Part shown: positions 10,409-17,543 of the stretch, in pieces
Position numbering within the stretch: position 1 is the stretch's first letter
Layout: each line of letters opens with the position of its first letter
NCBI GenBank assembly: GCA_947631515.1
Contig: CANRLP010000005.1
Span: 1-33,649, forward strand
Length of the DNA: 33,649 nt
Source: an uncultured Bacilli bacterium
Lineage (GTDB): Bacteria > Bacillota_I > Bacilli_A > RF39 > UBA660
Reading direction: 5' to 3'
Notes under the pieces: generated by a model
The model's input: only the letters and a program-made list of their open reading frames with translations
Databases searched by the model: none
What the model was told of the DNA's origin: nothing
Translations under genes and position numbers: made by a program

Positions 10409-10678
10409 TTAATTAGTTGAACAAGTACGTTCTTTTACAAAAAATGGACCAAATTCACTTGCTGTTAAACATGTACGATTATAACGAATCATTTTATAGC
10501 CAAATCCAGTACAAATATAAGTAGTACCATCACTATATTCATGTTCTGTTTCATTAATGCAAAACATTGGATTTTTATTTTGGCGTACTCTAAAGTAGTC
10601 AGTAAATACCATAACTATCCAAAAAAATATTAGGGCTAAAATTGCTATTTTTAATATAGTTATTAATGTTTTTTTCAT
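10409..10678 (-). CDS. Small membrane-anchored hypothetical protein
   Basis: Start trimmed to the ATG at 10678 (AGGTGAG SD); 'MKKTLITILKIAILALIFFWIVMVFTDYFRV' TM, then 'FCINETEHEYSDGTTYICTGFGYKMIRYNRTC'. Confidence 0.6.
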   Translation of the reverse strand: MKKTLITILKIAILALIFFWIVMVFTDYFRVRQNKNPMFCINETEHEYSDGTTYICTGFGYKMIRYNRTCLTASEFGPFFVKERTCSTN

Positions 10679-10727
10679 ATTCTCACCTATTATCATTATA
10701 AAAGAGAGATTAATTCGAATCAAGAAA

Positions 10728-10783
10728 AAAAGAATGAAAATTCATCCTTTTACATAAAAAAAACTCATCAAAGTGAGTTTTTT
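10728..10783 (-). terminator. Two tandem hairpins/terminators after rplL
   Basis: Minus strand AAAAAACTCA..TGAGTTTTTT, then GGATGAA-TT-TTCATTC followed by TTTTTTTC. Confidence 0.65.
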
Positions 10784-10784
10784 A

Positions 10785-11153
10785 TTAAGCTAATTCTACT
10801 TCAGCTCCAGCTTCTTCAAGTTGTGCTTTAATTGTATTTGCTTCATCAGCTGCAACGTTTTCTTTAACATTACCACCATTATCAGCTAAAGCTTTAGCTT
10901 CAACTAATCCTAAACCAGTAATTTCTTTTAATAGTTTAATAACTTGGATTTTATTTCCACCAGCATTTTTAAGTACAACAGTTTTAGTACTAGAACCGGC
11001 GTCTTCAACAGCTCCAGCAGGTGCAGCAGCTACTGCTACAGCACTAGGATCTACTCCAAATTCTTCTTTCATTGCATCAACTAATTCTTTTACTTCAAGA
11101 ATAGTCATTTCTTTTAAAGCACTAATAAATTCATCTTTTGTTAATTTAGCCAT
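10785..11153 (-). CDS. rplL: 50S ribosomal protein L7/L12
   Basis: 'EFGVDPSAVAVAAAPAGA...KIQVIKLLKEITGLGLVEAKALAD'. Confidence 0.98.
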   Translation of the reverse strand: MAKLTKDEFISALKEMTILEVKELVDAMKEEFGVDPSAVAVAAAPAGAVEDAGSSTKTVVLKNAGGNKIQVIKLLKEITGLGLVEAKALADNGGNVKENVAADEANTIKAQLEEAGAEVELA

Positions 11154-11170
11154 TTTTTATTTCCTCCTAA

Positions 11171-11668
11171 TTAATTATTTTTTTCTAATTGTTCAGCATA
11201 AAGATTTAAACCTATTGCTAAATCTTTTACATATTGAATCATACCACCAGCAAGCATTGTAAGTAATCCTTCTCTTGATGGAATGCTAGCATAATCACGA
11301 ATTGTATTAATATCAGCTACATCGCCAGAAATAATACCAACACGGATATCTAATTTTTCATTTTCTTTTGCAAAGTCGGCAATTACTTTGATTGGTTCTA
11401 ATAAATTCTTACCAAAAAGAATTGCATTTGGTCCTTCTAAGAACCCATCTAAACTAAGATTTAAATCATCTAATGCTCTTTTTAGTAAAGTATTTTTATA
11501 TACTTTAACTTCGGCATCAGTTTCTCTTAATTTATTTCTCAAATCACTTAAATCAGCAACTGTTAAACCTTGATATTGGAATAAAATAACAGATTCACTA
11601 TTTTTAATTTTATCCGTAATCTCAGCAACAATTTCCTTTTTTTCATTAAGAACTTTTTGACTTGCCAT
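11171..11668 (-). CDS. rplJ: 50S ribosomal protein L10
   Basis: 'SESVILFQYQGLTVADLSDLRNKLRETDAEVKVYKNTLLKRAL'. Confidence 0.97.
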   Translation of the reverse strand: MASQKVLNEKKEIVAEITDKIKNSESVILFQYQGLTVADLSDLRNKLRETDAEVKVYKNTLLKRALDDLNLSLDGFLEGPNAILFGKNLLEPIKVIADFAKENEKLDIRVGIISGDVADINTIRDYASIPSREGLLTMLAGGMIQYVKDLAIGLNLYAEQLEKNN

Positions 11669-11689
11669 AACATCCTCCTTTTCTCACCA

Positions 11690-11808
11690 ATAGAAAAGCC
11701 CTTTTTTGGGAAAAAGAGCCTAAAATAAAGATTCGTTTTCCCTCGGTAGGATAATTAAGATTTCTCCCCTACTGTCTTTGGTTTTAACGCTTTTCTAATA
11801 CGTATTAT
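11690..11808 (-). ncRNA. Ribosomal protein L10 leader (autoregulatory 5' UTR)
   Basis: Structured ~120 nt rplA-rplJ gap with the expected elements on the minus strand, including 'CAGTAGGGGAGAAAT', 'CCTACCGAGGGAAAACG' and 'AGGCTCTTTTTCCCAAAAAAGGGCTTTTCT'. Confidence 0.8.
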
Positions 11809-11821
11809 ATTAAATTAATTA

Positions 11822-12520
11822 TTAAATGTCAAAAGAATTTTTATCTAATTTAATTCCAGGGCCCATAGTAGATGCTACAGTAATTGAATTTATAAATTTT
11901 CCTTTAACACTTGCAGGTTTTAATTTAGATATAGTATTAACAACATATTCTAAATTTTCTTGTAATTTTTTTTCGTCAAAAGAAACTTTTCCAATTACGC
12001 TATGAATATTTCCATATGTATCTGTTTTAAAGCTTACCATACCTTTTTTGACATCTTCGATAGCAGCTACAACATTAGTTGTAACAGTATTTGTTTTAGG
12101 GTTGGGCATTAAACCTTTAGGACCTAAAATTTTACCGATTTTACCAAGTTCTGGCATCATATCAGGAGTAGCGATAATAACATCATAATCAAACCAATTT
12201 TCTTTTTGGATTTTTTCAATCATATCTTTATCTCCAACATAGTCAGCGTTGGCATTTTTAGCTGCTTCGGCTTGAGCACCTTTTGCTATAACTAAAATTT
12301 TCTTAGTTTTACCTGTTCCATTTGGAAGTACAAATGAACCACGTAATTGTTGATCAGCCTTTTTAGGATCAACATTTAGTTTTAAAGCAACATCAATAGT
12401 ACTATCAAATTTGGTAATAGATGTTTCTTTTACTAACTTGATTGCTTCAGCAATTGGATATTCTTTATTTTTTTCTAATTTACTAGAAGCTTCCACATAT
12501 TTTTTACCTTGCTTTTTCAT
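11822..12520 (-). CDS. rplA: 50S ribosomal protein L1
   Basis: 'GTGKTKKILVIAKGAQAEAAKNANADYVGDKDMIEKIQKENWFDYDVIIATPDMMPELGKIGKILGPKGLMPNPKTNTVT'. Confidence 0.98.
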   Translation of the reverse strand: MKKQGKKYVEASSKLEKNKEYPIAEAIKLVKETSITKFDSTIDVALKLNVDPKKADQQLRGSFVLPNGTGKTKKILVIAKGAQAEAAKNANADYVGDKDMIEKIQKENWFDYDVIIATPDMMPELGKIGKILGPKGLMPNPKTNTVTTNVVAAIEDVKKGMVSFKTDTYGNIHSVIGKVSFDEKKLQENLEYVVNTISKLKPASVKGKFINSITVASTMGPGIKLDKNSFDI

Positions 12521-12567
12521 TATTTTCCTCCTAACTGTGGTTTATTAGCGGATTTTTATTTTTTTAA

Positions 12568-13167
12568 TTATTCTTCTTCAGTTGTTTCTTCATCTTTAGA
12601 TTCAGCTACTGGAACTTCAACATTTCCACTAGCTAATTCTTTTGCTTCTTCTTCTAATTCTGCCAATTCTTCATCTCGTTTAGCCATTTCAGCTTCATGA
12701 GCAGCAGCTTCTTTTGCTTGTTCAGCAAGTTCAGCATCATTAACACCTTTGATAGCAATACCCATGTTTCTTGCTGTACCTTCAATGATATTCATTGCAG
12801 CCTCAACATCATAAGCATTCAAATCTGGTAACTTTTCTTCTGCAATTTTTCTAAGATCTTCTTTAGAAATAGTAGCAACAATTTCGTTTGCTCCTTTTTT
12901 GCTTCCTTTTTGAATCTTAGCAGCTTTTTTAAGTAAGAATCCAGCAGGTGCAGTTTTTATAACAAAATCAAAGCTTCTATCTTCATAAACAGAAATTTCA
13001 ACCGGTAGAACATCACCCATTTTGTCTCTAGTAGCTTCATTAAATCTACTACAAAAATCTTGAATATTAATTCCTACTGGTCCTAAACAAGTTCCAACTG
13101 GTGGAGCCGGTGTAGCTTTACCTGCTTCGATTTGTAATTTTACTTTCTTTACGACTTCTTTAGCCAC
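12568..13167 (-). CDS. rplK: 50S ribosomal protein L11 with an acidic C-terminal extension
   Basis: (M/V)[41 protein letters not shown] start at 13167 preceded by GGAGGTG, not the ORF-track 13236 start. Normal L11 end 'GTARNMGI' is followed by ~60 extra residues. Confidence 0.93.
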   Translation of the reverse strand: MAKEVVKKVKLQIEAGKATPAPPVGTCLGPVGINIQDFCSRFNEATRDKMGDVLPVEISVYEDRSFDFVIKTAPAGFLLKKAAKIQKGSKKGANEIVATISKEDLRKIAEEKLPDLNAYDVEAAMNIIEGTARNMGIAIKGVNDAELAEQAKEAAAHEAEMAKRDEELAELEEEAKELASGNVEVPVAESKDEETTEEE

Positions 13168-13204
13168 GAAAAACACCTCCATTTTTTTAATTTTCTCGTG
13201 TAAG

Positions 13205-13243
13205 TGGTCTAGGGCAAATCCGCATTTCCCTCCCACTTATAAC
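13205..13243 (-). promoter_or_regulatory. Putative L1-binding leader hairpin upstream of rplK-rplA
   Basis: Minus strand TAAGTGGGAGGGAAATGCGGATTTGCCCTAGACCACTTA: outer TAAGTGG/CCACTTA stem, inner GGG-AAAT/ATTT-CCC stem; position and layout match known L1 operator leaders. Confidence 0.6.
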
Positions 13244-13320
13244 ATTGCTCTTCACATAAAATATATGTAATTTGCAACTAAGATAATAGCATAAAATAAG
13301 CATTTTTACAACAATTTTTA

Positions 13321-14259
13321 TTACAATTTTTTTATAAGTTTTAATATCTGACCTTCTGAACATATATAATTTTCACATAACCATTTTGCTTCGGCTTGAT
13401 CTATAGGTTCTAATTTATAAAAATCATTACCATCTTTATGATATAAAAAGCAATTATTTAGATTTTGATAAATATTAATATATATTCCCATAAATTCTTG
13501 TCTATTTCCATCATATAATTGAGTATAACCAATATATTCAAAATGACTATCTAAAAAGTATTCTAACATCTTTACTATAAAATTTTCTCCATCAGAAAAT
13601 CGAACATTCTCTCTTTCCACATTGATAATTAACATTACAGCTTTAAATACATTATTTATCAAATCTTTAGTATCTTGATAACAACTACTATAAATTTCTC
13701 GTTTTATCATAAATAAAATTTCATCTGTATAAATTCCTTTGCAATAATTAATTTTTTTATCAAATTTAGTTTCAGCCTGAAAGTAGTTTTTTAATTTTTT
13801 CAAATTTAATAAACTAGATATTTTATCAATTAAAATCCACAAAAAATCATCATAGTAAAAACCAGTGGTATGAAACCCAAATTTAATATTAGAAATATCT
13901 TCTAATCCAGTTGTCATATCTGCTACAAATGCCTTTTTACCTATCCAAAATTTAACATAGGCATGATAATAACTTTTACTAGTTTCTTTGTAAAGAGCTT
14001 TTATGCCAAAATAATTTAATAAATTAGCATATACATGAGCCCATGAAGAACATACTACATTAAAATCATTAACATTGCGAATATCAATTTTTTTATCAAA
14101 TAAAGCCATTTGCTCAGGGCTTTTACTTTTATAAGTATAATAAGTTGGATCGTAAGTAAAAAGTTCCCCTAAACGAATATAAATAAATCTAGCAATTGCC
14201 AAATCGTTTTTTAATCCCAATTTATGTATTTCTTCTTTTAATTTAACTAGTAAATCCAT
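13321..14259 (-). CDS. Transglutaminase-like (papain-fold) protein, function unknown
   Basis: Candidate Cys-His-Asp triad: 'FNVVCSSWAHVYANLLNYFGIKA' (Cys), 'SYYHAYVKFWI' (His), 'FVADMTTG' (Asp). Confidence 0.7.
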   Translation of the reverse strand: MDLLVKLKEEIHKLGLKNDLAIARFIYIRLGELFTYDPTYYTYKSKSPEQMALFDKKIDIRNVNDFNVVCSSWAHVYANLLNYFGIKALYKETSKSYYHAYVKFWIGKKAFVADMTTGLEDISNIKFGFHTTGFYYDDFLWILIDKISSLLNLKKLKNYFQAETKFDKKINYCKGIYTDEILFMIKREIYSSCYQDTKDLINNVFKAVMLIINVERENVRFSDGENFIVKMLEYFLDSHFEYIGYTQLYDGNRQEFMGIYINIYQNLNNCFLYHKDGNDFYKLEPIDQAEAKWLCENYICSEGQILKLIKKL

Positions 14260-14317
14260 ATCTAAAGCCTCTTTTTTATAGAAAGCTATTATATATGTAT
14301 TTTTAAATATGTCAATT

Positions 14318-14344
14318 AAAAAAAGAATTCTTGTGAATTCTATT
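14318..14344 (-). terminator. Intrinsic terminator after nusG
   Basis: Minus strand AGAATTC-ACAA-GAATTCT followed by TTTTTT. Confidence 0.7.
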
Positions 14345-14870
14345 TACTAACTTGAAACAATTCAACTTCAACAGGAGTTTCTTGTCCAAATAAATCAATT
14401 AATACCATTAAACGATTATTTTCAGTATCAATAGTATCAATTGTTCCAGCCATTCCTTTAAATGGTCCGTCGATAACATTGACTTTATCTCCAACTTTTA
14501 ATTCCGATTCAATATCTACTCTAGAAATACCCATATTAACTAAAATTCGATCAATTTCTTGAGGAGGTACGGGGGTTGGTTTAGCACCTTTACCAGATGA
14601 CCCTATAAAACCTGTTACTCCTGGGGTATTACGTACTGCATACCAAGCTTCATCACTCATGATCATTTCCACAAATACATATCCAGGAAACATTTTTTTC
14701 TTTTTTTCTTTTTTGACGCCATCTTTTATTTCTACTTCTACAGTTTCAGGAATAATAACTCGAAAAATATTATTTTCCATTCCCATAGATTCAGTCCGGG
14801 CTTCTAATTTTTCCTTTACATTTGCTTCATGACCAACATAAGTAGTTATAACATACCATAACTTATCCAT
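14340..14870 (-). CDS. nusG: Transcription termination/antitermination factor NusG
   Basis: 'WYVITTYVGHEANVKEKLEAR', 'KKKMFPGYVFVEM', 'RNTPGVTGFIG', KOW 'VGDKVNVIDGPFKGMAGTI'. Confidence 0.97.
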   Translation of the reverse strand: MDKLWYVITTYVGHEANVKEKLEARTESMGMENNIFRVIIPETVEVEIKDGVKKEKKKKMFPGYVFVEMIMSDEAWYAVRNTPGVTGFIGSSGKGAKPTPVPPQEIDRILVNMGISRVDIESELKVGDKVNVIDGPFKGMAGTIDTIDTENNRLMVLIDLFGQETPVEVELFQVSK

Positions 14871-15100
14871 TAATTAAACACTCCTTTTACAATAGATAAT
14901 AGAAAATCTAATGCTTGGAAAAATAACATTAAAATAATACAAAAAACTAAAGTTGCAATAGAATATTTTATAATATCTTTTTTACTTGGCCATGTTACTT
15001 TTTTAAGTTCTTTTTTTACGCCTTTTAATAAACTTTCTTTTTGTTTTTTTTCTTTCTTTTTCATTGCTTTTTTAGAAACTGTTTTTTCTTGTTTTTTCAT
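14870..15100 (-). CDS. secE: Preprotein translocase subunit SecE
   Basis: 'LLKGVKKELKKVTWPSKKDIIKYSIATLVFCIILMLFFQALDFLL'; ATG at 15100 with GAGGAG SD preferred over 15133. Confidence 0.92.
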   Translation of the reverse strand: MKKQEKTVSKKAMKKKEKKQKESLLKGVKKELKKVTWPSKKDIIKYSIATLVFCIILMLFFQALDFLLSIVKGVFN

Positions 15101-15121
15101 TAAAAACTCCTCTTTTTTCCA

Positions 15122-15149
15122 AAATAAAAACACTTTCGTGTTTCGTTAA
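15122..15149 (-). terminator. Hairpin/terminator between the sigma factor gene and secE
   Basis: Minus strand AAACACGAAAGTGTTTTTATTTT. Confidence 0.55.
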
Positions 15150-15178
15150 ATTTAATTTAGCATAAGAAACAATAAAAA

Positions 15179-15802
15179 TCAAGCATTTTCCCGTGTTTTT
15201 AATATAACTTTTATTTTATTTTTTATTCTTTGCATAGCATTATCAATTTGTTTAGGATTCTTATTTAAAATTTTAGCTATATCCATATATGATAAACCAC
15301 TAATTAAAAGTTTATATACTTCATATTCACTACTCGATAAAGACTTTTCGATTGTTTCTAATAATTCATCAAATTCTTCTTCTTTTGTAATATTTACTAA
15401 AGGATCATTTTTACTATCATCACTTATAACATCTCTAAGAGGTATTTCATATTGTTCATAAACGTGATCTAACGATAAACTTTCTAATAATATTTTATTT
15501 TTTATTCTTCCTGCTTTTTTAATTGTATTTTGCAAACGTCTATCAACACACAACGATATGAAGGTAGCCAAACTGGCGTTTTTATTTTCATCAAAAGAAC
15601 GAATTGCATCACTATATCCTACTAAAGCTTCTTGATATAAATCTTTATATTCAAATCCATATTTCATAGCCGAAAAAGCATATTTTTTTATAACAATATC
15701 AATAATATAACGATATTTCATAAATAATACATCTTTAGCATCTTCATTTTCTTCACAAATTAACGAAAATAATTCACTATCACTACAATCATCATATTTC
15801 AT
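15179..15802 (-). CDS. Sigma-70 family RNA polymerase sigma factor, SigH-like
   Basis: Region 2 'YKDLYQEALVGYSDAIRSFDENKNASLATFISLCVDRRLQNTIKKAGR'; region 4 HTH 'LSYMDIAKILNKNPKQIDNAMQRIKNKIK'; lies between rlmB and secE as sigH does in B. subtilis. Confidence 0.85.
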   Translation of the reverse strand: MKYDDCSDSELFSLICEENEDAKDVLFMKYRYIIDIVIKKYAFSAMKYGFEYKDLYQEALVGYSDAIRSFDENKNASLATFISLCVDRRLQNTIKKAGRIKNKILLESLSLDHVYEQYEIPLRDVISDDSKNDPLVNITKEEEFDELLETIEKSLSSSEYEVYKLLISGLSYMDIAKILNKNPKQIDNAMQRIKNKIKVILKTRENA

Positions 15803-15811
15803 AAAAATCCC

Positions 15812-16483
15812 CTAATTCATATTAAATATCAATATTCCTGCGGCTACACTAGCATTTAAACTATTAATTTTACCTTCCATTGGAATACTTACCTTTTCAT
15901 CAGTTAAATTCTCAACAATTCTACTGATACCTTTGCCTTCATTGCCAATAACTAATATTTTTTTATCAGCATAATTAACTTTTCGATAGTCTTTGCCATT
16001 CATAAAGGCCGAATAAACAAAATAATTTTGATTTTGTAAATGTTTTAAAGCATCTGCTAAATTAGTTACTTGAACAATTTTAACTCGATCTAAAGCCCCA
16101 CAACTTGTTTTCATTACAACATCATTTACATGGACACTTCGATCTTTAGGAATAATTATTATTTTAACTCCTGCAGCTTCACAAGTACGAATAATTGCTC
16201 CAAAATTGTGAACATCTTCTAAATGATCTAAAGCAACTATAAAATTTTCGTTTTGAATATCTTCTATTGAGTAATAAGAATATTCTTCTACATCTATAAC
16301 AATACCTTGATGGTTTCCTTTGACCATTTTATCTAATTGAGGTTTAGAAACTAAAAAATAGTGAAGAGAATTTTGTTTTAAATATTCAAAGATTTTTTGA
16401 TCATGTAAATTTTCATAAATATAAATTTTTCGAATGTTTTTTTTATCAATATCTTTTAAAACATTTCTGCCATATACTAAAAT
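15812..16483 (-). CDS. rlmB: TrmH/SpoU family 23S rRNA 2'-O-ribose methyltransferase RlmB, apparent ATT start
   Basis: C-terminal SPOUT: 'DVHNFGAIIRTCEAAGVKIIIIPKDRS', 'IGNEGKGISRIV', 'IPMEGKINSLNASVAAGILIF'. The frame continues upstream of the 16327 ATG as (I)LVYGRNVLKDIDKKNIRKIYIYENLHDQKIFEYLKQNSLHYFLVSKPQLDK, the usual RlmB N-terminal domain, back to an ATT at 16483 about 6 nt after GGAGGAG. Confidence 0.88.
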   Translation of the reverse strand: MLVYGRNVLKDIDKKNIRKIYIYENLHDQKIFEYLKQNSLHYFLVSKPQLDKMVKGNHQGIVIDVEEYSYYSIEDIQNENFIVALDHLEDVHNFGAIIRTCEAAGVKIIIIPKDRSVHVNDVVMKTSCGALDRVKIVQVTNLADALKHLQNQNYFVYSAFMNGKDYRKVNYADKKILVIGNEGKGISRIVENLTDEKVSIPMEGKINSLNASVAAGILIFNMN

Positions 16484-16562
16484 AAAAATCTCCTCCTTCT
16501 AAAAATTATTTATAAAATTACTGTATCTAAAAATTGTAACCTTAGTATACAATAATTTTGGT

Positions 16563-16598
16563 AATAAAAAAAGAGATTGTTTCAAATAATCTCTTTTA
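16563..16598 (-). terminator. Intrinsic terminator downstream of the YihY/BrkB gene
   Basis: Minus strand AAAAGAGATT-ATTTGAAAC-AATCTCTTTTTTT, perfect 10-bp stem. Confidence 0.85.
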
Positions 16599-16697
16599 GA
16601 CATTATTTTTCAATATCTTTTAGTACCTAAAAATACTAGATTGATATCAAAATATTTAAAATGTACTAAATAATGCCTGTGTACATATTTTTATTAT

Positions 16698-17543
16698 TTA
16701 CTTTATATTTAAATTAATTGCTCCTGTTTTTTCCAATTTGACAATTTCTTGCTTTTTATTTAAAGCCATGCCTACTACAAACATGATAGCTAAAAAGTAA
16801 ATCCATAACATTAACATGACTATATTAGCTAATGCTCCATAGAATAAGGAATAGTTTGCAAAGTTATTTATATAATATGAATAAATTGCCGTAACAACAA
16901 CCCACATAAACGTTGTAAATACTGCTCCATAATTAACATTTGCTGAAGCTATTTTTCTATCGGGAGCCATGGTATATAAAATTTTTATAAAGCAAAAGAT
17001 AATAAACCAAGTAACTGGACCTTTTAATAAGTGAAAGACAAAACTGATAGTATTAGTGATACTAGTGTTCATATTTACGTATTCTATTTTATTAACTATA
17101 TATTCTCCACATACTGGTATAAGCAAGATAAACAAAAATAATAAAACAATGATAAAAGTCATTATGATAGCTTTAACTCTTCTTTTTATAAAATCCGATT
17201 GATCTATACCATATATAGTGTTTGATGTAACAATTATGGATCTAGCGCCATTGCTGGCAACACAAAAACCTACAAACAAAGTAAAAAAGAAAGAAAAATT
17301 AACATTGGGTTCTGTAACTGTTGGAATTAGTAAATCGGCAACTTCAGGACTAAAAGCTTTGCTAATAAAATCCGTAATAGAAGAAATCGAAATATGCATA
17401 AACGTAGCTCCGTATGCTATTAATGTAACAATAGGAACAACTGATAAAACAAAGAAGAAGGCCAGTTGCCCTGGCAATACTACCATTTCTGGTCTTCTAA
17501 TAACACTATATACTTTAGATAAAAAATTTTTAAAACGGTTCAT
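16698..17543 (-). CDS. YihY/virulence factor BrkB family membrane protein
   Basis: 'RRPEMVVLPGQLAFFFVLSVVPIVTLIAYGA', 'YGALANIVMLMLWIYFLAIMFVVGMALN'; multi-TM. Confidence 0.88.
   Translation of the reverse strand: MNRFKNFLSKVYSVIRRPEMVVLPGQLAFFFVLSVVPIVTLIAYGATFMHISISSITDFISKAFSPEVADLLIPTVTEPNVNFSFFFTLFVGFCVASNGARSIIVTSNTIYGIDQSDFIKRRVKAIIMTFIIVLLFLFILLIPVCGEYIVNKIEYVNMNTSITNTISFVFHLLKGPVTWFIIFCFIKILYTMAPDRKIASANVNYGAVFTTFMWVVVTAIYSYYINNFANYSLFYGALANIVMLMLWIYFLAIMFVVGMALNKKQEIVKLEKTGAINLNIK

Noticed and set aside
11388-11573. Plus-strand ORF antisense to rplJ
   Set aside because: Antisense shadow of a ribosomal protein gene.
12509-12700. Plus-strand Ser-rich ORF antisense to the L11 tail and rplA start
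   Set aside because: Ser-rich text is the antisense of the Glu/Ala-rich L11 extension; no independent support.
15101-15178. Expected rpmG (L33) between sigH and secE
   Set aside because: The gap is only 78 nt and contains a hairpin, with no L33-like frame.
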